The notes: generated by a model not told the origin, from the letters alone. A DNA stretch of 64,000 nucleotides from Oscillospiraceae bacterium (GCA_015068445.1 SVKN01000001.1:117403-181402); one strand, 5' to 3'. Positions 40,105 to 48,708 are shown, counted from the first letter of the stretch. Numbers and translations are program-made.

Positions 40105-41525
40105 CAGATATTCCACTGTATTTCCGCCCGGTCGTCCTCCAGCAGGATGCGGCGGATGAACTGGGCGGCGACGAGGTGCTTCTCTTCCGCACTCAGCCGG
40201 GGAAAGCGCAGCGTCGGCGCTGCGGTGCGGACAGGCTGTTCAAGCAGGCGGCGCTGCTCCTCCAGCGCGCGGATGCGCGGAGCGATGTATTCCGCCGGGG
40301 CGCTCCCCTGCTCCAGCGCGGCGACGAGCCGCATGATGCGGCGGTCCAGCGCCAGCAGCTCACCCGCGTTCGACCGGACCTCGAAGGCGACGGGTGGGCA
40401 CTCCTCCAGCAGCGCTTCGATGCGCCGCTCCGTTTCGCGCTCCAGCTCCTGCAGGTCGATCCGGAAGGACGCGCCGCAGACGCCGAGATTGCTGCGGCCC
40501 GAGCAGCTGAGGCAGTATCGCCCGCGGCTTTTGCCGATCTTGACGGCGTAGCCGCATCGGGCGCATTTCAGCAGTCCCGTCAGCCAGCTGTGGCGGCAGG
40601 CGCCGGGCTGCGCGACCTGCGCGCAGGCGTCCAGCTTGTCCTGTACGCGGAGCCACAGCCCGGCGTCGATCAGCCCCTCATGGGCGGCCATGGCCACGCT
40701 CCTGCCCTCCGCGGGACGGTACTTGTTGGCCGTGCGGTCCCGCTTGCCGATGAGGTTGCAGGCGTGAACGCCGTCGAACGCGTCCGCGGCGCTGAGCAGC
40801 CTCGCGCCGGAGGCGGCAAAGTACCAGAAGACCTCCTGGTCGGCCCGGACGTACAGCGGACTGTGGAGCAGCCGGGACAGTGTGACGCTGTCCCAGGCCT
40901 TGCGGGACGGACCGGGGACGCCCTCAGCCGTCAGCGCTGCGGCCAGCGAGCGGAGAGACGCGCCGGGGCGGACATAATCCCGATACAGCCGCCGCACAAC
41001 ATCGGCGCGGTCGTTCGGTCCAAGCGCTGTAAAGGGTTTTCCCTTGTCGCTTGTTTTGACCAGTCGGAAGCCATAGGGCGCGGGGCCGCCCGGCCAGCGG
41101 CCCAGGGCGACGCGGTGCGTATAGTTGTCCCGCACGCGCGCGGCGGTGGTCTCGCGCTCCAGCTGCGCGAACACGAGGACGATGTGCAGCATGGCGCGGC
41201 CCATGGGCGTGGATGTGTCGAAGTTCTCCGTGACGGAACAGAAGCCGACGCCGCAGCGGTCCAACAGCTCCCACAGACGGCTGAAATCCGCGATGGAGCG
41301 GCTGAACCGGTCGAGGCGATAGACGTAAACCGCCGTGACCCGGCCCGCCCGGACGTCGTCCAGCAGGCGGGTGAAATCGGGACGGTTGACGTTTATCCCC
41401 GAATAGCCCCGATCTTGGTAAATGGCGGCGTCCGGCCCCGCCAGGCGCAGGCATGATTCCACCTGGGTCTCGATGGACAGGCTGTCGGGCCGGTCCATGG
41501 ACTGACGGGCATAGACAGCGTTCAT
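40104..41525 (-). CDS. Large serine recombinase
   Basis: The ATG at 41525 gives 473 residues. The resolvase domain (1-~145) begins M-N-A-V-Y-A-R-Q-S, with Ser9 as the nucleophile, followed by R-G-Y-S-G-I-N-V-N-R-P-D-F and Y-R-L-D-R-F-S-R-S. A recombinase DNA-binding domain follows at ~155-270. A zinc ribbon (C-A-R-C-G and C-L-S-C-S) lies near 330-355, then a coiled coil (~375-430) and a basic end. This is the phage-integrase/skin-element class that recombines short att sites with a two-base core. The ATG overlaps the stop of a 37-codon ORF (ATGA), with GGAGGA very close to the start. It is the only recombinase in the segment and the natural candidate for moving it. Confidence 0.93.
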   Translation of the reverse strand: MNAVYARQSMDRPDSLSIETQVESCLRLAGPDAAIYQDRGYSGINVNRPDFTRLLDDVRAGRVTAVYVYRLDRFSRSIADFSRLWELLDRCGVGFCSVTENFDTSTPMGRAMLHIVLVFAQLERETTAARVRDNYTHRVALGRWPGGPAPYGFRLVKTSDKGKPFTALGPNDRADVVRRLYRDYVRPGASLRSLAAALTAEGVPGPSRKAWDSVTLSRLLHSPLYVRADQEVFWYFAASGARLLSAADAFDGVHACNLIGKRDRTANKYRPAEGRSVAMAAHEGLIDAGLWLRVQDKLDACAQVAQPGACRHSWLTGLLKCARCGYAVKIGKSRGRYCLSCSGRSNLGVCGASFRIDLQELERETERRIEALLEECPPVAFEVRSNAGELLALDRRIMRLVAALEQGSAPAEYIAPRIRALEEQRRLLEQPVRTAAPTLRFPRLSAEEKHLVAAQFIRRILLEDDRAEIQWNI

Positions 41526-41635
41526 TCCTCCGTCTCCCGGGCCGCCAGAAGCAAAAGGCACCGCCTGCGCGCTTCACAAAGCGCGGCAAGGCGATGCTCA
41601 TTATCCTCGTTCAGATATGTATCGGTAATCGTCAT
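41522..41635 (-). CDS. 37-residue ORF translationally coupled to the recombinase
   Basis: The ATG at 41635 is preceded by GAGGAGGGGAGACT, an excellent ribosome binding site. The frame reads M-T-I-T-D-T-Y-L-N-E-D-N-E-H-R-L-A-A-L-C and continues to R-E-T-E-E before a TGA that overlaps the recombinase ATG. The recombinase has a cramped ribosome binding site of its own, so its translation probably depends on this ORF. The peptide looks helical, with an acidic start and an Arg/Leu-rich second half. It resembles nothing I know. It could be a leader peptide or a small directionality-type factor; both are guesses. Confidence 0.65.
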   Translation of the reverse strand: MTITDTYLNEDNEHRLAALCEARRRCLLLLAARETEE

Positions 41636-41642
41636 AGTCTCC

Positions 41643-41672
41643 CCTCCTCGCAGCAATGTATGCGGGAGGAGG
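41643..41672 (-). promoter_or_regulatory. Hairpin that hides the ribosome binding site of the recombinase unit
   Basis: On the minus strand CCTCCT-CC-CGCA pairs with TGCG-AGGAGG across an 8-base loop, with a two-base bulge. The 3' arm is the Shine-Dalgarno of the 37-codon ORF. Melting this structure would be needed to start translation of the ORF and, by coupling, the recombinase. Confidence 0.5.
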
Positions 41673-41677
41673 CGGCG

Positions 41678-43728
41678 CTATGACCTCTTTTTGCTCAGGA
41701 CACCGGACAGCGTCTCCATGATCTTTTCGATGTCGAAGGGCTTGGCGATGTGGGCGTCCATCCCGGCCTCCAGCGCATCGCGGACGTCCTCCTGGAAGGC
41801 GTTGGCCGTCATGGCGATGATGGGCACGCCCGCGGCGGCGGGATCGTCCAGGGCGCGGATGGCATGGGTGGCGTCGTAGCCGTTCATCAAGGGCATCTGC
41901 ACGTCCATGAGGACGGCGTCGTAGGCACCGGGCGCTGCGGCGACCATGTCTACGGCCTCCCGGCCGTTGACGGCCGTATCCAGCCGGAAGCCCTGCTCCC
42001 GCAGGAGAAGCGTGGCGATCTCGCGGTTGATCTCGTTGTCCTCCACCAGCAACAGGAGGAGCTTCGAGCAGTCCATACTGCCGCACAGACCGGCGGAGGC
42101 GCCTCCGACAGCGGGCTCCTGCGCCGCGGTCAGCGTCAGATTAACTGTAAAGGTCGTCCCCTTGCCAGGTGCCGTATCAACGGAGATCATGCCGTGCATC
42201 ATCTCGATGATACTCTTGGTGATGGCCATACCGAGCCCCGTGCCCTGCACGCCGGAGGAATCGGCGGTGCTGGCGCGCTCAAAGGCGTTGAAGACCTTCT
42301 GGGCGAACTCCTCGCTCATGCCGACGCCGGTGTCGCAGACGCGGATGCGGTAGCTGCGGTCGGCGCCGGAAGTGCCCGTCTAATCCAGCGTCACTGCGAC
42401 GGAGCCGCCCTCGGGCGTGAACTTCCCGGCGTTGCTGATCAGGTTGAGCAGCACGCGGTCGAGCCGCGTTTTGTCGCAGAGGACCCAACGGTCGGTGACA
42501 GACGTCTCGACGGTGAAGCCGATCCCCTTGGCGCTCATCTGACCGACGAACAGGTCGTGGACCTGCTCCATGGCGGAAACGAGGTCGGTGGCCGTGGGCT
42601 CCAGCTGCATCTTGCCGCTTTCGATGCGGCTCATCTCCAGCACGTCGTTGATCAGCGCCAGCAGATGGTCGCCGGAGGCGGCGATCTTGTCGAGATATTG
42701 GCGCACCAGCTCCGGATCGTCGCTGCGCCGGGCCAGATCGGCAAAGCCGATGATGGCGTTCATGGGCGTGCGGATATCGTGGGACATATTGGAGAAGAAG
42801 ACGGTCTTCGCTTCATTGGCTCGCTTCGCCTCCTGCAGCGCCTCGGCGAGGCGGCGATTCCGGAGGGTCTGCTCCCGGTGGACCTCGGTGGTGTCGTCCA
42901 GCAGCAGGATATAGAAGTGCGCTCTGCGGTCCATCTCGTAGAAGGCGAAGCGCTTGAAATACGTCTCTCCGTCAAGCTCGAAGGGCAGGTTGACCTCCCA
43001 GACGGGATCGTCCTTCAGATGCGCCTCGACGGCCGACAGGGACAAAAGCGCCCCGGCGTCCTCCTCCCCGCGGGCGTAGGGCAGCACGCAGGCGTCGAGG
43101 TACGAGGCGTAGTCGCCCGTGCGGACGCAGGGCGCCAGACTGCCGCGGCGGCTGTGATTGAGGTCGCCGATGACGACGCCGAAGCGTTCGCCGGCCAGGT
43201 AGGCGACCATGTCATAGTGCTCGCGCAGCGTCGTCTGCAGGACGGTCTCGCCCACCGTCTGATCGTTGTGGTCGGTCTCGGTGATGAAGGCCATGACGTC
43301 GCCGGTCTCGGGCTGCTCCGTGAGAGCGGCGGCCAAGCGGACAAAGCAGATGCGGCCGTCCGGGCGGCGGATGGGAACGACGGCGGCGGCCTCGGTCTCA
43401 CCGGCCGCGTAGGCGTCCAGCAGCGCCCGACGGGTCAGGCGGTCTGCCTCTCCGGTCTCGGTGAGGACGTAGGGGCGGCGGGCGGCGATCAGCGCGGAAT
43501 AGCTGGTGCAGGATCGGTCGCCGTCATACAGCTCCGCGCCGTCCAGCTCCTCGATCTCGTCCTTCGCAGGAAGAAGCAGAGCAGGAACAGCGGCGCAGCC
43601 AGATAGCCGCGGAGCCTGCGCCAGAGGTCCAGCGACCACAGACTGCGCATGAAGCCGCAGTAGCGCAGGATGTTGACGACCATCAGCGCGCTGCCCAGCA
43701 ATATCAAGCTTTGGATGATCGCGTTCAT
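41678..43728 (-). pseudogene. Broken membrane hybrid sensor histidine kinase
   Basis: The N-terminus (M-N-A-I-I-Q-S-L-I-L-L-G-S-A-L from 43728) is a membrane anchor. The frame then shifts near 43562 to D-E-I-E-E-L-D, and the sensor region continues. The H box F-F-S-N-M-S-H-D-I-R-T-P-M-N-A is intact. An in-frame TAG at 42380-42382 cuts the ATPase domain right before T-G-T-S-G-A-D-R-S-Y-R-I-R-V-C-D-T-G-V-G-M. The same frame then carries the G2 box and a complete receiver domain (V-E-D-N-E-I-N-R, D-V-Q-M-P-L-M-N-G, K-P-F). Two lesions, and apparently a shortened membrane region, make this a decayed gene. Independent translation of the distal part from 42319 would yield only a kinase remnant plus receiver. 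Confidence 0.8.
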
Positions 43729-43752
43729 AAGGCGTCCCCCGGATCGGTCGAT

Positions 43753-44295
43753 TTATCGCAGCGCCGTGCGGTGCAAGGGTGTGTAAACGCGTTTCCCGTC
43801 CCGCTGTGCGGAAGAAAAGAGGATCATCTCGCGGGCGCGGAAGCGGCTCGGGTGCATTTTCAGCGACAAGGTTTCCAGCTTTACGGTGCGCTGTAAGAGC
43901 GCTTTTCTGGCAAGTGTCAAGTGCGGACGGTAGGGGCGGCGCTCCAGCCTGAAGCCTTCCTCCCGCAATCGCTCGCTCAGCGCCGCCTGCAGACACATCA
44001 GCCCGTCGCTCTCCGCAAGGCCGCGCCACAGGACGCCGCCGTCCTTCCCCGGGAAGCGTCCCAGCGGGCCGAGGCGCAGCGGAAAGCCGGGCCCGGCGCT
44101 TGCGTCCATGGCCGCTTTGATCGCCGGGAGGCGCTCCTCCTCGGTCTCGCCCAGGAAAACGAGGGTCAGGTGGTAGTTCTCCTCCCGTGTGAAGCTGCCG
44201 CTGCAGAAGCGGCGCAGCGTTTCGCCGTCACGGGCCAGCAGGCCGCGCACGGGACCGGGCAGCGGGATGGCGATGAAGAGCCGCAGAGCGGCCAT
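43753..44295 (-). CDS. thpR: RNA 2',3'-cyclic phosphodiesterase ThpR
   Basis: This 180-residue protein of the 2H phosphoesterase superfamily has H-L-T-L-V-F-L-G near residue 42 and H-L-T-L-A-R near residue 125, the two catalytic His motifs. It starts M-A-A-L-R-L-F-I-A-I-P-L-P as in ThpR/LigT. The enzyme opens 2',3'-cyclic phosphates on RNA ends and can ligate tRNA halves in vitro. The ATG overlaps the stop of the upstream PLP enzyme gene by one base (TAATG). It is cargo of the intervening element. Confidence 0.9.
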   Translation of the reverse strand: MAALRLFIAIPLPGPVRGLLARDGETLRRFCSGSFTREENYHLTLVFLGETEEERLPAIKAAMDASAGPGFPLRLGPLGRFPGKDGGVLWRGLAESDGLMCLQAALSERLREEGFRLERRPYRPHLTLARKALLQRTVKLETLSLKMHPSRFRAREMILFSSAQRDGKRVYTPLHRTALR

Positions 44296-45374
44296 TACCG
44301 GGACTTGCCCCGGGCCGTGATGGCCAGACGGTCCACGACCTCGCCGTTTTCAAAGAGATACAGCCGGTCGTGGAGGTTGACCGTGGAACAGCAGTGGCCG
44401 GGGACGATCAGCACGTGATCGCCGAGAGACAGGTCGTGATCCGGGGAGAACAGCTTGCAGTGCTCCTCGTTGACGGCCATATGGTCGACCTTGATCTCTT
44501 CCCCGTCCATCGTCAAAAAGATCGGCTCGTTCTGATCGACGCCGAGGCTCTTGACGCCGGCGTCGAGGATCGTCAGCGCGCCGCGCTTGCTGACAACGGT
44601 GGTCAGCAGGAACAGGCTGTTGCGGAAGGGCAGGTTGCCGAGGGCGCGGTAGGTGGAGTCCATGAACAGGTAGCTGCCGGCCTGCAGCTCGGTGTAAAGG
44701 CCCTGCTCCGCCTTGATGCGGGAGGTGCCCGTGCTGCCGCCGGAGAGCGTATGGACCTCGATGCCGTTGTGCTTCAGCAGCTCGATGAGGCTGCGCAGGC
44801 GGGCGGCGTTCTCGTCGGTGTACGATCTGCGCTCCTCGTCGGAGGCCATATGCGACACGTGACCGGCATAGGCCTGGATGCCGTCATAGACGAGGTTCTG
44901 CAGCGTGCTGACCTTGCGGGCCAGGGCGACGTACAGGTCGGGATCGGCGACGCCGCAGCGCTCCATGCCGATCTCGAACTCCACGAGCACGTGGATCGTG
45001 GTGCCCGCCTCGCAGGCGGCCTTCGACAGCGCCTCGGCATTCTCGCCGTCGTCGACGCAGACGGTGAGGCGGCACATGCCCGCCAGCTCCGCCAGGCGGC
45101 GGATCTTCAGCGGATCGACCACCTGATTGGCGATCAGCACGTCGGTGACGCCGGCGTCGATCAGGTCCTCGGCCTCCTCCAGCTTGGCGCAGGTGATGCC
45201 CACGGCGCCCAGCTCCATCTGTTTGTGGGCGATGGCGGCGCACTTGTTCGATTTATAATGGGGGCGCAGGCGGAGGGTCTTGCCCTCCAGCATGGCCATC
45301 ATGGCGCGCATATTGGCGTTCAGGATCGCGCGGTCGGCGACCAGCGCAGGGGTCTGCAGTTGTTCGAGCTTCAT
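44295..45374 (-). CDS. D-threonine aldolase-like PLP enzyme (DSD1 family), copy 1
   Basis: The ATG at 45374 (M-K-L-E-Q-L-Q-T-P-A-L-V) gives 359 residues. The alanine-racemase-type barrel has the PLP lysine in R-P-H-Y-K-S-N-K, G-I-T-C-A-K-L-E-E-A-E, H-T-L-S-G-G-S-T-G-T, and the C-terminal metal motif P-G-H-C-C-S-T-V-N-L-H. This set defines the D-threonine aldolase / D-serine dehydratase group, metal-dependent enzymes acting on D-3-hydroxy amino acids. The usual K-T-H-K reads K-S-N-K here, a possible change in specificity. A second member lies at 52166-53281. Confidence 0.88.
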   Translation of the reverse strand: MKLEQLQTPALVADRAILNANMRAMMAMLEGKTLRLRPHYKSNKCAAIAHKQMELGAVGITCAKLEEAEDLIDAGVTDVLIANQVVDPLKIRRLAELAGMCRLTVCVDDGENAEALSKAACEAGTTIHVLVEFEIGMERCGVADPDLYVALARKVSTLQNLVYDGIQAYAGHVSHMASDEERRSYTDENAARLRSLIELLKHNGIEVHTLSGGSTGTSRIKAEQGLYTELQAGSYLFMDSTYRALGNLPFRNSLFLLTTVVSKRGALTILDAGVKSLGVDQNEPIFLTMDGEEIKVDHMAVNEEHCKLFSPDHDLSLGDHVLIVPGHCCSTVNLHDRLYLFENGEVVDRLAITARGKSR

Positions 45375-45437
45375 GGGGTCTCCCCTTTTCATCTTTATTT
45401 ATCCTATTGTATCACGGTACAAGCGCGGTTTCAATGA

Positions 45438-45466
45438 AAAATAAGGGCTCCCCGCGAGGGGAGCCC
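45438..45466 (-). terminator. Terminator after the GNAT gene
   Basis: A perfect 9-bp stem GGGCTCCCC/GGGGAGCCC (45445-45453 with 45458-45466) is followed on the minus strand by TTATTTTT. Confidence 0.88.
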
Positions 45467-45473
45467 GATCCGT

Positions 45474-46100
45474 TCAGAACAGCTGGCCGGGGAGCCTCAG
45501 CTTTTCCCGGGGCGGGAACTGTTCGTCGAAGGCTTCGACGTCCGCGTCACCGACGAAATAGCCCTGCGGCGTGCGGTAGACGCCTGTGATCCCGGCGAGA
45601 TAGCCGGGGATCAGCTCGCGGCAGAGGAAGAAGGACGCGTCGGCGCCCTCCGGCAGACCGTGATAGCGGACGCCGTGAGCGCCGGCAAAGGTGAAGCGGC
45701 TTTTGCCGTAAAAGCCGATATTGCCCTCCAGCAGCACGGCGCCGAAGCCCTGCGCGGCGGCGCGGTCCAGCGCCTGCTCCAGCAACAGCCTGCCGTATCC
45801 CCTGCGCTGCAGGTCCGGCGCGACGCAGATGGGGCCGAGGGTCAGCACCTCCCGGGTCCCGCCGCCGTCCAGCGTCACGGCGGCCCTCATGAACGCGGCC
45901 TGGCCGATCAGCCTGCCGTCAAGCTCCATGACGAGGTCCAGCGACCGGACGAATGCGGGATCGTCCCGGAGGACGTGAAGGACGTAATGCTCGCTGCAGC
46001 CGGGGCGGTAGACGTTCCAGAATGCGTCCCGGACGAGGGTTTCGACGGCGCGGCGGTCTTCCTTGCTTTCCAAACGAATGATGACGTCATTTGTATTCAT
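45474..46100 (-). CDS. GNAT-family N-acetyltransferase
   Basis: This 208-residue protein has the acetyl-CoA pyrophosphate loop V-A-P-D-L-Q-R-R-G-Y-G-R-L-L-L-E near residue 96 and the downstream G-F-G-A-V-L-L-E-G-N-I-G-F-Y-G-K-S-R-F, typical of YhbS-like GNAT enzymes. The C-terminal ~50 residues extend beyond the fold. The acceptor is unknown. It is a single-gene unit within the element with AGGAGGTTAAACA upstream. Confidence 0.88.
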   Translation of the reverse strand: MNTNDVIIRLESKEDRRAVETLVRDAFWNVYRPGCSEHYVLHVLRDDPAFVRSLDLVMELDGRLIGQAAFMRAAVTLDGGGTREVLTLGPICVAPDLQRRGYGRLLLEQALDRAAAQGFGAVLLEGNIGFYGKSRFTFAGAHGVRYHGLPEGADASFFLCRELIPGYLAGITGVYRTPQGYFVGDADVEAFDEQFPPREKLRLPGQLF

Positions 46101-46141
46101 TGTTTAACCTCCTGAAAATTGTTGACTTCAATGCCCGCAGG

Positions 46142-46170
46142 CGGGAGGTCCGATCTCGGCAGACCTCCCG
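46142..46170. other. Inverted repeat between GNAT and hydrolase genes
   Basis: CGGGAGGTC (46142-46150) pairs with GACCTCCCG (46162-46170). No T run follows on either strand, so it is not a standard terminator. The rest of the 150-base gap shows nothing I can assign. Confidence 0.45.
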
Positions 46171-46251
46171 GTCAGCCGACAATCTCCGGTGTGTTGTACA
46201 GTTTCAAACAGTACGCTCCTTGTTATTATTTATGGTCAGCCTTGCGGCGGA

Positions 46252-46851
46252 TCACCCTTGTTTTTCTGCGATCCAGCGGTCGAGGAAGGCCATCTGCTCC
46301 CCGGTGTGGAACCAGTGCTCGCCGCCGTTCATGACGGTCAGTCCGGCGTGATGCGTCTCTGCGAAGGACTGCACGGTATCCGCGCTCGTCAGCGCGTCCC
46401 GGCTGCCGTAAAGGATCTCTGTGGGGACGCGCCAGCGGACGGGATGCTCCCGCACATAGCAGAGATAGTCCCAGGACAGCGTCTCGCCGAAAGCAGTCTC
46501 GATGCGCTTCTTCTCCCGCAGCGCCGCTTCCGTGACGCCGGCCCACGCCATCATATCGCGGATGAGCTTTTCCATATCGACGATCGGGGAGATGAAAAAG
46601 GCGCGGTGCAGCAGCTCTTCGATCCCCGCGTGCATGGCGAAATACGCGCCGATGCTGTTGGCGATGAGCGTGAGCCTGTCAAAGCGTACACCGAGGGCGC
46701 GGATCGCTTTTCCCAGCTCCGGGCCAGCGTCCCAGGGCGTCTCGCCGCGGTAGTCGAGGCCGATGACGTCGCTTTCGGGGAACAGCGGTTTGTAGTGGTC
46801 CGCTTCCGCGGCGGAGCCGCCTTTTCCGTGGATGTAAAGAACGGCGTTCAT
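46252..46851 (-). CDS. Alpha/beta hydrolase
   Basis: This 199-residue protein starts M-N-A-V-L-Y-I-H-G-K-G-G-S (oxyanion-hole region H-G-K-G). It has a nucleophile elbow L-I-A-N-S-I-G-A-Y-F-A near residue 65, in which the first Gly of G-x-S-x-G is Ala. A candidate Asp lies in G-S-R-D-A-L, and His in G-G-E-H-W-F-H-T near the end. Small serine esterases or thioesterases of this type are diverse, so the substrate cannot be named. It begins four bases after the MmcQ-like gene, as the last gene of a three-gene operon. Confidence 0.85.
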   Translation of the reverse strand: MNAVLYIHGKGGSAAEADHYKPLFPESDVIGLDYRGETPWDAGPELGKAIRALGVRFDRLTLIANSIGAYFAMHAGIEELLHRAFFISPIVDMEKLIRDMMAWAGVTEAALREKKRIETAFGETLSWDYLCYVREHPVRWRVPTEILYGSRDALTSADTVQSFAETHHAGLTVMNGGEHWFHTGEQMAFLDRWIAEKQG

Positions 46852-46855
46852 AGCG

Positions 46856-47230
46856 TCACTCCTGTCGTCTGCGTTTTTTCGGCATGGTCAGCGTATAGCT
46901 GATCTCCAGCAGCTCCTCTACGGTCTGCCGGTCGGCCTGATCGGGCAGGATGCCCAGCCAGTGGAGCTTGTTCATGTGCCAGGGGCGCATGATGCCTGGG
47001 CGAGTGCGGAAGTCACCCGCCAGCATAGGGTCGCATTTGACGTCCACCATCAGAACCTCGCCCTCGCCCTCCAGCCCCAGCTTTCGGCGCAGGACGGGCA
47101 TGACGACGGCGAACCACTTGCCGTCGGTCCCGTGGCGCAGGACGAAGGTATCGGGAAGATCGCCCCAAAGGTATTGCGGCGACGTGCCGTACCGGCTCTC
47201 GGCATAGTCCTTGAGTTCCTGCAGCGTCAT
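46856..47230 (-). CDS. MmcQ/YjbR family DNA-binding-fold protein
   Basis: The ATG at 47230 overlaps the upstream stop codon (ATGA) and gives 124 residues. The motifs F-A-V-V-M-P-V, V-D-V-K-C-D-P, G-I-M-R-P-W-H-M-N-K-L-H-W and the final helix V-E-E-L-L-E-I-S-Y-T-L-T match the CyaY-like MmcQ/YjbR fold. These proteins are thought to bind DNA, but their role is poorly defined. The longer open frame upstream is out of context with the small neighbouring gene. Confidence 0.88.
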   Translation of the reverse strand: MTLQELKDYAESRYGTSPQYLWGDLPDTFVLRHGTDGKWFAVVMPVLRRKLGLEGEGEVLMVDVKCDPMLAGDFRTRPGIMRPWHMNKLHWLGILPDQADRQTVEELLEISYTLTMPKKRRRQE

Positions 47231-47484
47231 TCCGTTTCCTCCATCGCTTCGCAGTAAACGACCACCCGGCCGCCGTCGGGGCAGCGCGCCGTGAAATGGC
47301 GGGCGCGTTCGTCGCCCTGGTCCAACCTGCCGCCGTTCAGAAGCGTGTAGACGCCGGGGTACATGACGCTCCACAGCTCGTGACAGACGGGCGGGCACAG
47401 ATCGCCCACGACGAACGTATCCCCTGCCCTGCAGTAATCACAGCGGCAGCGGCTCTCAAGTACAGTCAGCTTTACCTTGCCCAT
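47227..47484 (-). CDS. TIGR04076-type small cysteine-rich protein
   Basis: This 85-residue protein has V-L-E-S-R-C-R-C-D-Y-C-R-A-G-D-T-F near the start and C-P-P-V-C-H-E-L-W in the middle, and ends with a short strand region. The pattern fits the TIGR04076 family of small proteins with conserved Cys, whose function is unknown. It leads the operon with the MmcQ-like and hydrolase genes, behind GAGGTGAG and a consensus promoter. Confidence 0.8.
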   Translation of the reverse strand: MGKVKLTVLESRCRCDYCRAGDTFVVGDLCPPVCHELWSVMYPGVYTLLNGGRLDQGDERARHFTARCPDGGRVVVYCEAMEETE

Positions 47485-47501
47485 GGTCTCACCTCGATGT
47501 G

Positions 47502-47530
47502 ATTATATCCCATTTTATCCTTTTGTTCAA
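47502..47530 (-). promoter_or_regulatory. Promoter of the TIGR04076-MmcQ-hydrolase operon
   Basis: Minus-strand TTGAAC (47525-47530), 17-base spacer, perfect TATAAT (47502-47507). A weaker TTGTTC/TATCAT pair reads outward on the plus strand toward the SRAP gene, so the two promoters overlap. Confidence 0.68.
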
Positions 47531-47568
47531 TGGGACGGATGTGGTATCATACGGATGGAGGGATGAGC

Positions 47569-48138
47569 ATGTGCGCAAGATTCGAGATCACCGATTCGGT
47601 GAAGGAGCGGCTGTTGGCCGCGGCGGAACGGGCGGACCCGACGATCCCGCGTCTGACGCCCCGGGAGGTGCGCCCCGGCGACAACGCGCCCGCCCTGACG
47701 GCGGAGCGCGGCGGGACGCGCGCTTTGCTGCTGCCGTGGGGCATGCCCCGGTGGGACGGAAAGGGTCTGATCATCAACACGCGTCAGGAGACGGCGGACG
47801 TCAAAGCAGCGTTCCGGGACTGCCTGCGTCTGCGCCGGGCCGCGATCCCGGCCCACGTGTTTTACGAATGGGACGCGCAGAAGAACAGGGTCACATTCGC
47901 TCTGCCGGGCCGCGACGTGCTGTGGCTGGCGGGGATCTACGACGCAGACGGGCGGTGCAGCGTGCTGACGACGGAGGCGAACGCGTCCGTTCTGCCCTAT
48001 CACCCGCGGATGCCGGTGCTGCTGGAGGAAAGCGCGCTGCGCGGCTGGCTGACGGACGAAAGCGCGGCCATGGCGATGCTGAGCCGGGAGATGCCCGCCC
48101 TCGACGCGTTCCCGGAGCAGCTGACGCTGTTCGACTGA
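47569..48138 (+). CDS. SOS response-associated peptidase (SRAP/YedK family)
   Basis: The ATG at 47569 is set by the family: M-C-A-R-F-E leaves Cys2 as the mature N-terminal residue that forms a thiazolidine with abasic sites. GGAGGG precedes it. The 189-residue protein also has I-N-T-R-Q-E-T, F-Y-E-W and T-T-E-A-N followed by Y-H-P-R-M-P, the other conserved active-site parts. SRAP proteins trap abasic sites in single-stranded DNA to protect them at replication forks. It is one of few plus-strand genes in the element. Confidence 0.92.
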   Translation: MCARFEITDSVKERLLAAAERADPTIPRLTPREVRPGDNAPALTAERGGTRALLLPWGMPRWDGKGLIINTRQETADVKAAFRDCLRLRRAAIPAHVFYEWDAQKNRVTFALPGRDVLWLAGIYDADGRCSVLTTEANASVLPYHPRMPVLLEESALRGWLTDESAAMAMLSREMPALDAFPEQLTLFD

Positions 48139-48182
48139 TAAAACGGCGCCTCGCGGCATAAGCTAAACGTGAGGTGATCGAT

Positions 48183-48659
48183 GTGAAGAAAACGAGCCTA
48201 AAGACGTACGCGCTGTGGATCCTCGGGACTGAGGCCGTGGGCGCGCTGTCAGCCTTTCTGACCCGGGACGGCATGGCGCTTTACAGGACGGCGGTGATCA
48301 AGCCGCCGCTGTCTCCCCCGCCCATCGTCTTCCCCATCGCGTGGACAGCGCTGTACGCTATGATGGGCGGCGCGGCCGCAAGGGTCTGCGGCAGCGGGCC
48401 GACGGAGGAGCGCACCCGGGGCCTGCGGCTTTACGGGGTGCAGCTGGGGTTCAATTTCCTGTGGAGCATCCTCTTTTTCGAGTATGAGGCCTTCGGCGCG
48501 TCGCTGCTGTGGCTGATGATCCTGTGGACGCTGATCCTGCGGACGAAGCAGTCCTTCGGGCGGGTCGATCAGACGGCGGGCCGGCTGATGCTGCCGTACC
48601 TCGCCTGGGTGACCTTCGCCGCGTATCTCAACGCGGGCGTCTGGGTGCTGAACAAATAA
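48183..48659 (+). CDS. TspO/MBR family membrane protein
   Basis: The GTG at 48183 with GAGG eight bases before it gives 158 residues; an alternative GTG lies three codons upstream. It has five hydrophobic segments and the family pattern K-P-P-L-S-P-P-P-I-V-F-P-I-A-W-T-A-L-Y-A-M-M-G near residue 40, then Q-L-G-F-N-F-L-W-S-I-L-F-F and P-Y-L-A-W-V-T-F-A-A-Y-L-N. TspO proteins bind porphyrins and help stress adaptation, although a role in an anaerobe is unclear. Confidence 0.92.
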   Translation: MKKTSLKTYALWILGTEAVGALSAFLTRDGMALYRTAVIKPPLSPPPIVFPIAWTALYAMMGGAAARVCGSGPTEERTRGLRLYGVQLGFNFLWSILFFEYEAFGASLLWLMILWTLILRTKQSFGRVDQTAGRLMLPYLAWVTFAAYLNAGVWVLNK

Positions 48660-48670
48660 AAAAAGCCGCC

Positions 48671-48708
48671 AAAGGAGGCGTTTCATAAGAAAGCGCCTCC
48701 TTTGTCTT
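48671..48708 (+). terminator. Terminator of the TspO gene
   Basis: AAAGGAGGCG (48671-48680) pairs with CGCCTCCTTT (48694-48703), with extra pairing in the loop, and is followed by GTCTTC. Confidence 0.7.

Noticed and set aside
42380..42382. TAG read as a sense codon (pyrrolysine or suppressor tRNA)
   Set aside because: The same gene also carries a frameshift, and TAG is not seen within other conserved frames here, so decay is the simpler explanation.
43753..44029. Start of the sensor kinase at 44029 as given by the longest open frame
   Set aside because: The first ~170 residues of that frame overlap thpR out of frame and are Arg/Pro-rich noise; the true start with a membrane helix is at 43728 in another frame.
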